Assembly: GCA_035515795.1 (NCBI GenBank) | Contig: DATJAY010000003.1 | Span: 62,001-126,000, forward strand | Reading direction: 5' to 3' | Source of the DNA: Candidatus Acidiferrales bacterium | Lineage (GTDB): Bacteria; Bacteroidota; Ignavibacteria; Kryptoniales; JAKASW01 | Length of the DNA stretch: 64,000 nucleotides | Shown: positions 6,656 to 16,266 of the stretch, piece by piece | Position numbering within the stretch: position 1 is the stretch's first letter | Layout of the letters: the number at the start of each line of letters is the position of its first letter | The notes under the pieces: model-generated | Told to the model about the DNA's origin: nothing | What the model saw: only the letters and a program-made list of their open reading frames with translations | Database searches by the model: none | Position numbers and translations under genes: made by a program

Positions 6656-8938
6656 TCAAAATATCTCCGCTAATCCGATATAGATCATCCTTCCGACCGA
6701 CGGAATTATTCCCGGACCAGGATATTCGTCAGTTCGCATTGTGAAGTATTTTTCGTTTGCCAGGTTGTTGATTCCGAATCTGAATTCGTACTTCAAGACT
6801 CTGAAGGAACTGGAGAGGTCTATGATCGCGTATGAGGGTATAATCCCGACCAGACCGTCTGGAGAGAACTTTGTATCGGCAGGATCGCTGTAGGATGAAG
6901 CGGTATAAGAATACTGCGCATTCATCGAGAAGCCACCAATGCTGTAATCGAGCCCGAAACGATCAGTATACCTCGGAGCGTAGGGAACATAATTGCCGTC
7001 ATATTCTCCCGAAACATAGCGGGCATCAGTGTAGCCAAATGAATTGTAAATGCCAAGCCTGCCGTATTTGTCGTTTGGAATGAGACCGCCGAGAATATTC
7101 AGTTCAACATACGCCTCCACTCCCGCATGATCGTCTGCGCCGGTATTAGTCTCGAATTGGTAAGTGAGCGTATCGTACGTTTGCTCGATGATGCCGATGT
7201 CGTTCATGATATGCATGTAGAAAAAGCTTACGTCAAAATTCAAGAAGTTGCCGACCAATCCTCTGAACCCCAGATCGACATCGTTTGCCGAAGCGTCTTT
7301 CAAGTTTTGGTCGATTCTGGCGATTGTGCCGAAGGGCGTCAAGTCGCTGTACGTTATGGGACGATACGACTGGCTGAAGTTTGCATAAATATTGGTTGCG
7401 TCGGAAGTTTTATACTCGGCACTCAACGCGCCTAACAAGAAAATACGCCTGCTTCGTTCATTGCTCGCATAAACGTACGTTTCGTTACCGGCCTCATCCG
7501 GAGCGTAGCCATCGGCGGAGGTCTTCAAATACTCGAGACGCAAACCGGGCGTTATACTCAATGCATCGTTGATCCTGAAAATATTCTCTATATAGGGAGC
7601 TAAGTTGGTCGTATAGAAGTTCATGTCTTCTCCCCAGGGGGATAGCTGTGCCAGATCGAAGTTTGTTCCTGCTGTGCCCTCGGCGCCTTCCTGTCTCTCA
7701 AGGTGTGAGTAAGCATATCGCAAGCCGAACGAGAAAGTCTGCTTCTGCCCGAGAAGGCGATAATTGGATAAAAATCTGAGTTCATTTCCAAATGTGTTGA
7801 AATATTCTCGTTCCAGTTCGCGCGGAGTATAGGTTAGATCTGAAGTAATAGTGTCAGGTACGTCGGGCGCAATGTCTTCGTTTCGCCAGATCAAATTGCG
7901 CTGACTCAGGAGATATGATGAAACGAGATTCAGGGAAGAGTTGTCGCTTATCTTATAGTCGACGTGCGCGGCCGCGATGTTCCATGGACTATCGAGCCAG
8001 TTTCGGCTGCGAAGCGACTGTTGGGGGTTTGCGTAAAATAGCGAGTCGGTGAGCCCTCCCGGCATTTGGATCAGGTTGCGCAGACTGGTGTATTCAACCC
8101 CGATCTGGAGATTTTCTGCCGGATCATATTTCAAGCTTGCGAACCCCGACCACTGTGTCTGCTGCGAGTTCGTCCGCCACCCGTCGAGTCGCCTGTACTG
8201 CAGGAACCCGTAATATTTGAAATCTTCATCGGTACCGCCGACTGAATTGAAACTGTTGAAGAGGCCGAAACTTCCTGTTGTCTGGGAAGTATTGACTTCT
8301 ATGGGTTTCGTATCGCCGTCTTTGAGCTCGTAATTTACCGCGCCGCCTAACTGTGGTCCGAACGATAGAGCCGCTCCGTCACGAAGGACTGTAATGCTTT
8401 TTACCGCTTCCATGGGAGGTAGGTAGTAGGCTTCATTGTAGCCGTAAAGATCCGCAGAAATGCTGTAACTATTTTGCCGCGTGTTGGTCTCGACGCTCTG
8501 GTACGGACTCAGCCCTCGAAAGCCGATGCCGTTTGCCGTGAAACCACCCATTTCGTTCTCGGTGATTTCTACTCCGGGTATCCGGCCCATGATTTGCCTG
8601 GTGTTGTTAACGGCTTTGTTGGCATTCAGGCTGTCAATCTCAAGCACCTCGTTTTTCATGCCGGCGTATATTACACCTTCGTCGTAATCTTTCATTTGCC
8701 CGATTCCGTCCATAATTCTCGCTCCCTCTACGGTGACTCCCTTCAGGGTGAAGGTCGAATCCGGCACTTGAGCCAAGATCGGCGAAGCCAAGGAAAGCAA
8801 GATTCCTGCCAGACGGACGGCCATCTTAGAAAGACCCACGAGCATGTCCATTACGGGATTGGAAACCGCTTTGGTCGCATACATTTGACAGATCTCTGTA
8901 CCCGTCATAGACGTCGTCCGTTCTTTGTTCTCGTCCAA
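6656..8938 (-). CDS. TonB-dependent receptor, FecA-like
   Basis: An outer-membrane TonB-dependent siderophore/iron-citrate receptor of up to 760 residues. A signal peptide is visible at about residues 34-57 (MAVRLAGILLSLASPILAQ), so the real start may lie inside the first 35 codons; the listed start is TTG 8938 behind an AAAGG. The plug domain follows (IMGRIPGVEI ... GIGFRGLSP ... ITVLRDGAALSFGPQLGGAVNY), then the 22-strand barrel ending in a C-terminal aromatic strand (MIYIGLAEIF). The plug wording resembles FecA-type Fe(3+)-dicitrate receptors. No FecR/FecI signalling genes or TonB/ExbBD are adjacent. A Fur-box-like repeat lies about 30 bp upstream of the start, so iron repression is expected. 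Confidence 0.93.
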   Translation of the reverse strand: MDENKERTTSMTGTEICQMYATKAVSNPVMDMLVGLSKMAVRLAGILLSLASPILAQVPDSTFTLKGVTVEGARIMDGIGQMKDYDEGVIYAGMKNEVLEIDSLNANKAVNNTRQIMGRIPGVEITENEMGGFTANGIGFRGLSPYQSVETNTRQNSYSISADLYGYNEAYYLPPMEAVKSITVLRDGAALSFGPQLGGAVNYELKDGDTKPIEVNTSQTTGSFGLFNSFNSVGGTDEDFKYYGFLQYRRLDGWRTNSQQTQWSGFASLKYDPAENLQIGVEYTSLRNLIQMPGGLTDSLFYANPQQSLRSRNWLDSPWNIAAAHVDYKISDNSSLNLVSSYLLSQRNLIWRNEDIAPDVPDTITSDLTYTPRELEREYFNTFGNELRFLSNYRLLGQKQTFSFGLRYAYSHLERQEGAEGTAGTNFDLAQLSPWGEDMNFYTTNLAPYIENIFRINDALSITPGLRLEYLKTSADGYAPDEAGNETYVYASNERSRRIFLLGALSAEYKTSDATNIYANFSQSYRPITYSDLTPFGTIARIDQNLKDASANDVDLGFRGLVGNFLNFDVSFFYMHIMNDIGIIEQTYDTLTYQFETNTGADDHAGVEAYVELNILGGLIPNDKYGRLGIYNSFGYTDARYVSGEYDGNYVPYAPRYTDRFGLDYSIGGFSMNAQYSYTASSYSDPADTKFSPDGLVGIIPSYAIIDLSSSFRVLKYEFRFGINNLANEKYFTMRTDEYPGPGIIPSVGRMIYIGLAEIF

Positions 8939-8966
8939 CTGCCTTTATTCTCCGCAGTTCTTTATT

Positions 8967-8987
8967 GTTACTTAGACTTAATCTAAA
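8967..8987. promoter_or_regulatory. Putative Fur box before the TonB receptor
   Basis: The core TTAGACTTAATCTAA (8972-8986) is a 7-1-7 inverted repeat with one mismatched pair. The 21-bp block differs at one position from the fur-promoter site at 6461-6481. It lies between the receptor start and the upstream DNA, where the receptor promoter is expected. Confidence 0.65.
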
Positions 8988-9223
8988 TATAAAATACGCA
9001 GGCAGGCCGGTCAATGTCAAGGGGAAAGAATTTGTTTCGATTGCGGTCGAGAGATTCTCGATGAGCAGGGGGAGGCACAAAAATCGATTGTCGCTATGGG
9101 CCTCTCGCCTGCAGAAAAGCCTGGTGGAAAGGTATCGCAGATCAATTCGCCGGGGTGACGCCGTCTCACCGGCAATGCCGGGACGGGTTCGTCAGTTCAT
9201 TGAATTCAAACCCAAAGATGCAT
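8988..9223. other. Intergenic, nothing recognised
   Basis: About 235 bp between the receptor and the bacterioferritin stop. There is no gene with a ribosome site and no clear terminator. Confidence 0.4.
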
Positions 9224-9688
9224 TTACTTTTGCTGTGATAGATAGTTTTGTATGCCCATCTGCCTGATTTGATCCATTTGCGCCTCGAGCCAATCGACGT
9301 CACCTTCTTCGTCCAGCAGATTCGATTTGAAGAGCTCGCGTGTCCCGTTATCCCCCGCATCAACGCATGCCCGGATACTGTCGTTGTAAGCTTTCACCGC
9401 CGACTTTTCGGCTTCGTAATCCGACTGTAATTGGGCTTCGACATCCTTGCCTATGTTGATCTGATTGAGTTTGCTGACGTTAGGCTTGCCTTCAAGGTAA
9501 AGTATTCGTTCGATGATTTTTTCGGCATGTTTCATCTCATGAATAGCCCTCTTCTCAATCGCCTCATGAAGCTTGGTATATCCCCAGTTCGCGCACATCT
9601 CGGCATGAACGATATATTGGTTGATAGCAGTAAGTTCCTCCGCCAGACGGAGGTTAAGAATCTCAATAACTTCTTTGTTACCTTCCAT
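9224..9688 (-). CDS. bfr: Bacterioferritin
   Basis: A 154-residue four-helix ferritin subunit aligning end to end with E. coli Bfr. Ferroxidase ligands E18, E51, H54, E94 and E127 are present, and M52, the haem ligand, is kept in EMKHAEK. Position 130, His in the usual EEGHIDWLE, is Asp here (EEGDVDWLE), so one ferroxidase ligand is changed. The start is preceded by AAAGGAGAAG. It stores iron in the cytosol and sits next to the iron-uptake genes, on the same strand but about 285 bp upstream of the receptor start, so it probably has its own promoter. An AT-rich TTTAAATTATAATTT at 9722-9736 upstream is only weakly similar to the Fur boxes. Confidence 0.95.
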   Translation of the reverse strand: MEGNKEVIEILNLRLAEELTAINQYIVHAEMCANWGYTKLHEAIEKRAIHEMKHAEKIIERILYLEGKPNVSKLNQINIGKDVEAQLQSDYEAEKSAVKAYNDSIRACVDAGDNGTRELFKSNLLDEEGDVDWLEAQMDQIRQMGIQNYLSQQK

Positions 9689-9937
9689 GATCTTCTCCTT
9701 TCTCGGAATTGCAGTTGCTCATTTAAATTATAATTTCGCAGCACAAATCGCAATATATGTTAGCCGCTCAAATTGAAGCCGAGAATCAAATCCTTGCCTG
9801 GGTTCCGATGAACGGGGCGAGGATATCTTCACAAGGTTATCGAGTCGAACCGAACCAGAGCAACTGTAAAGCTTTTTGTGACGGTGGAAAAACAATGAGA
9901 TGGTTTTGGTCTTCAAGTTCAGTAAATTTATTTGCGA

Positions 9938-10837
9938 ATGAGCGAGAATGCCTTAAAGATATTAACCCCGAAATTTATCTCTCAATTATCCGGGATGGAG
10001 TTGAGAGCGAGACTGATTGTAGAAGGGTTTCTTGTGGGGATGCACAGGAGTCCGTACCATGGCTTCAGCGTCGAGTTCGCGGAGCACAGGCAGTATTTCC
10101 CGGGCGACGATATCAGCAACATCGACTGGAAAGTGTTCGGAAGGAGCGACCGGCTTTACATAAAACAATATGAGGAAGAAACGAATCTCAAGGGTTACAT
10201 CCTCATCGATGCGAGCAACTCGATGGGATTTAAACGCGTCGGGGAAATAACCAAGCTCGAGTATGCATCGTACCTTGCTGCCGGTTTGACTTATTTGATG
10301 ATGAAACAGCAGGACGCAACCGGGCTTGCGATCTATGACGAGAGCGTCAGGCGTTTCTTTGAGCCGCATCTCACATATTCATACATGAAATTACTCTTGA
10401 GCGAGCTGTCTGATCTCAAGCCGAATTCCAGGACTTCGACGGCGACGGCGCTTTCGTCGCTCGCAGAGAGAATAAAACGCCGCGGATTGATCATAGTCAT
10501 AAGCGACTTCTTGGACGAGACGAAAAGCGTTATCACCGCGCTGAAACATTTCCGTCATAGAAAAAACGAAGTCATAGCCTTTCATATTCTCGATGACGCG
10601 GAAATGAATCTCGATTTTCCGGGTGACGCCGTGTTTGAGGATCTCGAAACGGGAGAACGGATTCCGACCCAGGTTTCCGCTCTGAAATCGGCATATAAGA
10701 AAAGCATGAATAATTTCGTTCGCGACCTGAAGAGCAAGTGCTTCGAAAACGATATCGACTATGCGCTCATCAGCACTTCGACGCCGTTCGATAAGGCTTT
10801 GACTGCGTATCTGATGAGAAGAAAGAAGATGTTCTGA
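9938..10837 (+). CDS. DUF58 domain protein (VWA-like)
   Basis: About 299 residues from ATG 9938 (a TTG at 9932 is also in frame). It has the DUF58 hallmark near residues 40-75 (GxHRSPYHGFSVEFAEHRQY then PGDDISNIDWKVFGR). The VWA-type metal site is DASNS (residues ~93-97, DxSxS) and a second conserved region is IVISDF around 185-190. DUF58 proteins are usually found with a MoxR AAA+ ATPase, which is missing here, and this copy lacks the N-terminal membrane helices of long DUF58 proteins. Function in the cell is not established. The next gene (rmuC) starts 63 bp downstream on the same strand. Confidence 0.9.
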   Translation: MSENALKILTPKFISQLSGMELRARLIVEGFLVGMHRSPYHGFSVEFAEHRQYFPGDDISNIDWKVFGRSDRLYIKQYEEETNLKGYILIDASNSMGFKRVGEITKLEYASYLAAGLTYLMMKQQDATGLAIYDESVRRFFEPHLTYSYMKLLLSELSDLKPNSRTSTATALSSLAERIKRRGLIIVISDFLDETKSVITALKHFRHRKNEVIAFHILDDAEMNLDFPGDAVFEDLETGERIPTQVSALKSAYKKSMNNFVRDLKSKCFENDIDYALISTSTPFDKALTAYLMRRKKMF

Positions 10838-10900
10838 AAATTTTCGATCCAGGCTTGTCAATTTGAGATCGCGGAACCTCAAGTTTATTCGGGAGAAATT

Positions 10901-12100
10901 GTGGAAACGATAATATTGTCAGTCATTGTCCTGCTGTTCATCGGAGTGATTCTCACTTTCATACAATTCAAAAATCTGTCGACGAAGCAGCAATCATCGT
11001 CTGAACAGGTGATGCAGTTGTTCGCCATGTTCAAATCGGATGTTGAGTCTGCAATCAAATCGGTATCCGATACGACCCGCTCCAGCAATGAAGCGATGGC
11101 AAGCACGCTTCAACTTGTTACGAACACTCTGTCCAGGGGAATGCAGGAAAATCGAGCCGGGACAAATTCTCAGGTTGACCAGCTTGCGAACCAGGTGTCG
11201 CAGCTGGCGAACATCGTCGGCAAACAAGTTGAAAATCTCCGCGGATCGGTCGAAGAGCGTCTCACAAATATCGGTTCTCAATTGGGCGGGCAGCTTTCGG
11301 AAGCAAACAAATTATTCTCATCCCTGAAGCAGGATTTCGGTCAGTTGAAGGAATCGAGCGACAACATGCTCGAGATAGGGAAACAGATAAACCAGCTGCA
11401 GAATATCTTGAGCTCGCCGAAGCTTCGAGGAAACTTGGGCGAGGCGCTTCTCGAGGATTTGATAAAGCAAGTCATCCCGCAGGGATTTTACGAATTCCAA
11501 TATGCATTCCGGGACGGCTCGAAAGTCGACGCGATTATAAGAACGTCCGAGAGAATTATTCCGATAGATTCGAAATTTCCGAAAGATGAGTTTGAGCGCT
11601 ACGTCAATGCTGAAAACGAATCGGAGAAAAACGGTGCGCTGACGAAGTTCACTAAGGCGCTGAAAGATCAGATAGATGACATCTCTTCTAAGTATATCAA
11701 GCCGACCGAGAACACCTTCGATTTTGCGATAATGTTCATACCGTCCGAAAGCGTGTACTACGAACTATTGATGCAGGACAGCGATGCGAACAGTGCATAT
11801 CGCTACGCGATGAAGAAGCACGTGATTCCGGCGTCGCCGAACAGCTTTTATGCATATATCCAGGCAATCGCAATCGGACTCAAGGGCATGCAGATCGAAA
11901 AGAATGCACAGTTGATCCGCGACCAGCTTGCACAGCTTGAGAATTCACTTGCGAAGTTCGACGATCATTTTGAGACTCTCGGGACGCATCTGAAAAATGC
12001 TGCTAACAAATACGGCGACTCCCATGAAGCGCTGGCGAGATTTCGAGAGCGGCTGCAGGGAATCGCGAAATCGGATGATGAGGTGAAGAAAATCGAATAA
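10901..12100 (+). CDS. rmuC: DNA recombination protein RmuC
   Basis: A 399-residue protein from GTG 10901 behind GGGAG. One N-terminal membrane helix (IILSVIVLLFIGVILTFIQF) is followed by a long coiled coil (residues ~25-165) and then the RmuC nuclease-like core: LRGNLGEALLEDLI, the GSKVDAII and IPIDSKFP motifs (PD-(D/E)xK-like) and FIPSESVYYELL. RmuC limits inversions and other rearrangements in E. coli; its biochemical activity is inferred from the fold. The stop codon overlaps the start of the following addB-like gene (TAATG), so the two are translationally coupled, which supports a shared DNA-repair role. Confidence 0.93.
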   Translation: METIILSVIVLLFIGVILTFIQFKNLSTKQQSSSEQVMQLFAMFKSDVESAIKSVSDTTRSSNEAMASTLQLVTNTLSRGMQENRAGTNSQVDQLANQVSQLANIVGKQVENLRGSVEERLTNIGSQLGGQLSEANKLFSSLKQDFGQLKESSDNMLEIGKQINQLQNILSSPKLRGNLGEALLEDLIKQVIPQGFYEFQYAFRDGSKVDAIIRTSERIIPIDSKFPKDEFERYVNAENESEKNGALTKFTKALKDQIDDISSKYIKPTENTFDFAIMFIPSESVYYELLMQDSDANSAYRYAMKKHVIPASPNSFYAYIQAIAIGLKGMQIEKNAQLIRDQLAQLENSLAKFDDHFETLGTHLKNAANKYGDSHEALARFRERLQGIAKSDDEVKKIE

Positions 12101-15100
12101 TGTCGATAATTCTCACGAGAAATTTTGACGGCGAGGCGGCGGAAGATTTCACCGCTGAGGTCAAGCGTCGAAGCGTCGTCAGCTGCAAGAAGGGTTCTTT
12201 CGACTTTGTGTATGTCGTTCCGACCCGAAGGCGAGTGCGTGAATTGCAGAGGGAACTTGTCGGAGAGATCGTCTTCGGAAAACTGCCGGTCTATACACTC
12301 GAACTGTTCGCTCGGGAGCTTTTCTCGGAATTAGGCGCAGGAAGAAAAATGATATCGCCTTCGATGCAGGGGATGATCGTCGGCGAAATTCTCTCCAAGG
12401 ATGATTTTAAATTTTTCAGGTACCTGTCATTTCGTCCCGGCGGCAGAAAGGGCGTCGCGCCGGCGGGCACGATCAAGAGGATCGTCGATCAAATCGACTA
12501 TCTCAGGGAAAACGGAATCTCTCCCGACGATTACGGGAAAACGCTCGTTGCCGCGGAGGAATCGGAGAGCCGTAAGCTGGAAGAATTTCTGCGAATCTTC
12601 GAGGAGTATGAAAAACGGCTCGGCGACAAGCTGATCGACGGCGCGGGCTTGTTGTCGCTGGTGAACCATGAAATTGGAGGAGCGCCGGAGTTCATCGACC
12701 GGACTCTTCCGGGTCATCTCACTTTTTTTGTCGAAGGCTTCTACAACTTCAAGAAACCGGAGCTTGAGTTCTTCAAAATTATCTCATCCCGAAGCAATCT
12801 TTCGTTCCTTGTCAAACTTGATTGCGTATGCAACAATGAGAATCTTTTCAAGATGATGATGGGTACCGCCTCGGACCTGATGGCAAGAGGATTTGATACG
12901 ATCGATCGGCAATCAGGCGCTCACTATCAGGAAAAACAAAATCTACGGGAGTATTTCGCACTGAATTTATTTGCAGAAAGATCTTCGGAAGCGAAACGGA
13001 ATCTTGAAGGAAAAATCTTCGTGACGGGCGTGCGCGATACGCTTCGCGAGGTGGAATACGTTGCCGAGAAGATCAAAAAGATAATCAAGAACAATCCGCA
13101 TCAGAAACTGTACAGGGTTTGTGTGGCGTCATACCTTCCGCAAGACTACTCCCAGATTATCAGAGAGGTTTTTGCTAAATACCGGATTCCTGCGAACGTT
13201 ACCGACAGGTTCACACTCGTAAGCAACAGCGTGGTGAACGCCGTCCTGTCGTTCATCGATGTGAGGTTGGCGGATTACGAGCGCGGCGCATTGCTTCGCG
13301 CGATAACGAATCGGTTCATCGTTCTCAGCGACGACCTCACGCCGAGTGCAGCGGGAAGCATCCTTTACAATGCCGCGGCGCTCTGCAAGTTTGAACGAGG
13401 GCTGAAAAGTTTTAGAGAAGCGATTGCGCGCCGCCTTGAACTTCTCAGCAAATTCAGTCCCGAGGAACTCGATGAAGATGAGATAAAAATTCGCCGGGAT
13501 GCCGAGCTGTTGAACAACGCTCAGTCGATTTTAGATCGCGTTGAGAGAGAGTTGACTCAGTTCAACCGGGAGATGCTGCCGTCCGAATTCCGCGGTGCGG
13601 TAAGGTCTTTGTTAAAGAAACTGAGAATCTATGAAAGCATCGCTAAGATGGATGTCGAAAATGTCGCTGTGGACATAGTTGAGCGCGACGCGAGAGCCAT
13701 CTCTGCATTTCTCGATGTCGTCGATGAGATCGTAGATATAGAGATGGAGAAAGGAAATCAGCGAACCGAGCTGGACATCTGGATGGAGAAGCTCCGTTCG
13801 GCGCTGTCGCTGGCCCGGTACAATGTCCGCCAGAAATATGGCTACGGAGTGTATGTAACTTCGCTGGAAGAAATTCGGGGGCTTGAATTCGACTACATGT
13901 TCATCGTCGGACTTAACGAAGGCGAGCTTCCGAGAAAATACAGCCCGGAGATTTTTCTTCCGCTCAGTTCACAGAGAGAAAACCGTGAGATGCAGCCGTA
14001 TCTTCAAAGACATCTTTTTTATCAAGCCGTCAGCTCGTTCGAAAAAGAATTGTATCTGGTCCACGCCCTGAGAACGGATGACATAAGACTCGTCAGATCG
14101 TCGTTTATAGAAGCCGTGCTGGAGATAGCGGATTGTACCAGCATCGATGACACTAATAGCGAAGATCACGCGGCAAGCGTTTACAATATTCAGCAGGCAA
14201 TCGAAGCGCCTCCAGACATTCTGGAGACCATCCGGTCGGAGAATGCAAGTTTTCTCCCGAGGAATTTGGAGCGGTGCAAAAACGCGGATACACCGAGATA
14301 CAGAAACGATAGAGATAGCGAATTCAACGGTAGAATAGCCGGGAAGAATTCAATCGGACTTCTGTCCGGAATGTTTGCCGAAAGGATTTTCTCCTCCGCG
14401 CAATTGGAATCCCTTGCGCGTTGCGGCTTTCAATATTTTGCGCGTCGTGTATTAGAGATTGCGGAGGTGCCGGAGATAGAAACGTCGCTCAGCGCGCTCG
14501 AGAGAGGCGCGGTTCTTCATAAAATTTTATTTCGATTCTACAACGAATTATCGAAGAGAGACAGGCTGGATAATGCGAAAGATGAGCTGCGGTTGCTGCT
14601 TGAAATCGGTGCGCACACATTGGACGAGCTTGGGATCAAACATGACTTGTTCGAAGTCGAACGGGAGATAATGCTCGGGACTCCCGGGGTGAAAGGCACT
14701 TTGGAACTTTTCTTGGAGAAAGTGCAGTCGAAACTTTCGGGATATGGTTTTCGTCCGGGAATCTTTGAATTGGGCTTCGGCATGTCCGGAATGACTCCCT
14801 CGGGAAAGACTGGGAGAAGTGAGATCGCGCCCGTAAAAATCGGCGATGCTTTTCTCCGCGGAAAAATCGACCGTGTCGATATACGAACGGATCCGTCCGG
14901 CGCGAATGAACTCACAATTTTTGATTATAAAACTTCAGTAGAGATTCCTACGCACAAGGATGTCGTCAGAGATAAAATATCGCCTCAGCTGGTTCTGTAC
15001 TTGAGCGCCTTGAATCAATTGATAGGTGAAAACAGGCTGATCGGAATTGAGCCCACCGGAAGGGCCAGTGCCGCCGGAGCCGCGTTCATATCGATAAATC

Positions 15101-15411
15101 GCGACAGGCTGATGAGCGCCGATGATGGAAAAGATCTGATAGAGTTCATCGTGCAGGCGGACAATTCCGGACTGAGATATAACAAGACATTCGGCGGCGA
15201 GCGAAAACTGAAAACCACCGAAACATATCCTGAATCTATGGAGGAACTCTCTGAGGAGACAAAGTCTTTTTTCAACGCGAGGATTTCCGAAGCGGCCGAG
15301 GGCCGGTTTAACTTAACCGATTTTTCCTATGAGCGTGTCTGTAAATTTTGTTCATACTCCGAAGCTTGCCGAATCGCTCTGAGAGGTGCGGGAGCCGAGG
15401 AATCAATCTAG
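12100..15411 (+). CDS. addB: AddB-like helicase/nuclease subunit with Fe-S and PD-(D/E)xK domain
   Basis: 1103 residues. The N-terminus resembles AddB rather than true SF1 helicases (VVPTRRRVRELQREL in place of a canonical Walker A). The central part carries helicase-like blocks (SLEEIRGLEFDYMFIVGLNEGELP, residues ~588-611). The C-terminal nuclease has LRGKIDRVDI and FDYKTS (~920-945). Four cysteines, C775 and then C1081, C1084 and C1090 in CKFCSYSEAC, match the AddB iron-sulphur cluster that braces the nuclease fold. With AddA it would process double-strand breaks for recombination. AddA is not adjacent: the next gene is on the opposite strand, with its stop overlapping this one by 9 bp. Confidence 0.88.
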   Translation: MSIILTRNFDGEAAEDFTAEVKRRSVVSCKKGSFDFVYVVPTRRRVRELQRELVGEIVFGKLPVYTLELFARELFSELGAGRKMISPSMQGMIVGEILSKDDFKFFRYLSFRPGGRKGVAPAGTIKRIVDQIDYLRENGISPDDYGKTLVAAEESESRKLEEFLRIFEEYEKRLGDKLIDGAGLLSLVNHEIGGAPEFIDRTLPGHLTFFVEGFYNFKKPELEFFKIISSRSNLSFLVKLDCVCNNENLFKMMMGTASDLMARGFDTIDRQSGAHYQEKQNLREYFALNLFAERSSEAKRNLEGKIFVTGVRDTLREVEYVAEKIKKIIKNNPHQKLYRVCVASYLPQDYSQIIREVFAKYRIPANVTDRFTLVSNSVVNAVLSFIDVRLADYERGALLRAITNRFIVLSDDLTPSAAGSILYNAAALCKFERGLKSFREAIARRLELLSKFSPEELDEDEIKIRRDAELLNNAQSILDRVERELTQFNREMLPSEFRGAVRSLLKKLRIYESIAKMDVENVAVDIVERDARAISAFLDVVDEIVDIEMEKGNQRTELDIWMEKLRSALSLARYNVRQKYGYGVYVTSLEEIRGLEFDYMFIVGLNEGELPRKYSPEIFLPLSSQRENREMQPYLQRHLFYQAVSSFEKELYLVHALRTDDIRLVRSSFIEAVLEIADCTSIDDTNSEDHAASVYNIQQAIEAPPDILETIRSENASFLPRNLERCKNADTPRYRNDRDSEFNGRIAGKNSIGLLSGMFAERIFSSAQLESLARCGFQYFARRVLEIAEVPEIETSLSALERGAVLHKILFRFYNELSKRDRLDNAKDELRLLLEIGAHTLDELGIKHDLFEVEREIMLGTPGVKGTLELFLEKVQSKLSGYGFRPGIFELGFGMSGMTPSGKTGRSEIAPVKIGDAFLRGKIDRVDIRTDPSGANELTIFDYKTSVEIPTHKDVVRDKISPQLVLYLSALNQLIGENRLIGIEPTGRASAAGAAFISINRDRLMSADDGKDLIEFIVQADNSGLRYNKTFGGERKLKTTETYPESMEELSEETKSFFNARISEAAEGRFNLTDFSYERVCKFCSYSEACRIALRGAGAEESI

Positions 15412-16230
15412 TTGTACTGCGACTATTTCTTCGGAATTTCTCACGTAAATCAGTTTTTCACCAATACTGAAATAAAATTCTGCGAGCGGCATGTAAACTT
15501 TTCTATCGGTGATGTCTTCAAAGACAATTTTCCCCGCGGAATCGGCGACGATCAAGTGAGCATCGTATGTTGTGACACCTTCCGTGTCCTTTCCTGACGG
15601 CACATGAAAACCTATGACTTTCTTCCGTCCGGATCTCAGGATCATTGGCAGGGCGGCATCACCGGGAATTTTTTTTTGCAGTATTTGCTCATCCAGGTTT
15701 TCCAACGCATCCTCAAACGGTTCCGGAAACTTGAGATCTTCGGAGGAGACGAAATTTCCGTCGACTGTCTCTTCTTGAGAAACTTCCCGCACAATCCCGC
15801 TTCTGAAGTCCAATCCGATTGTTGTCTCGGATGAATACGATTTTTTTACGCAGTAGATCGTGTCACCGGCGGCATTCGCAAATGAGACTTCATAGTTTTT
15901 CCACAGCAGCTCTCCAGTACGGAGGTCGAGCGCAAAAATTCTGCCGGAGGTCGGCATGTCGGGTCTGGAAAACTGCTGCAGAAGAACGACATCTCTGTAA
16001 ATCAGATTCAGGGTGACCCACCACTTTTCCTCGATCTGGTCATTTTTCCAGAGGAGTAAGCCCGAGCGTATATCTATTCCAACAAACTCCGCCGTTTTTT
16101 TATCGATATCGCGCATCTCGGTCACTAGTATTTCATTTCCGGCGAGGAGCCGCCAGATCTTTTTTCCACCTTCGCTCCCCTTTTTGGGGAAAGTCCAGAG
16201 AGGCCTTGATTTTTTTTCGAAAAATTTCAC
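15403..16230 (-). CDS. DUF4905 domain protein
   Basis: 275 residues. The opening SRPLWTFPKK..KKIWRLLAG.EILVTEMRD and the block IEEKWWVTLNLIYRDVVLLQQF match DUF4905, a family mostly seen in Bacteroidota, Chlorobiota and Ignavibacteria. Repeated short strands with GxxLWKN (GIDIRSGLLLWKN, ALDLRTGELLWKN) suggest a small beta-propeller of PQQ-like repeats. There is no signal peptide, so it is predicted to be cytosolic. Its stop overlaps addB on the opposite strand. Function is unknown. A stem-loop with a T-run lies just upstream on its own strand (16277-16299). Confidence 0.8.
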   Translation of the reverse strand: MKFFEKKSRPLWTFPKKGSEGGKKIWRLLAGNEILVTEMRDIDKKTAEFVGIDIRSGLLLWKNDQIEEKWWVTLNLIYRDVVLLQQFSRPDMPTSGRIFALDLRTGELLWKNYEVSFANAAGDTIYCVKKSYSSETTIGLDFRSGIVREVSQEETVDGNFVSSEDLKFPEPFEDALENLDEQILQKKIPGDAALPMILRSGRKKVIGFHVPSGKDTEGVTTYDAHLIVADSAGKIVFEDITDRKVYMPLAEFYFSIGEKLIYVRNSEEIVAVQLD

Positions 16231-16266
16231 GAGGAAAAGATAATAAGTAAGGAAGGAATTAGCACG

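Noticed and set aside
9722-9736. AT-rich repeat before bacterioferritin as a third Fur box
   Set aside because: Shares only the TTTAAATTA half with the other two sites and is explainable by AT richness.
9780-9900. tRNA-like GGTTCGACTC stretch on the minus strand
   Set aside because: No acceptor stem or anticodon arm can be formed around it.
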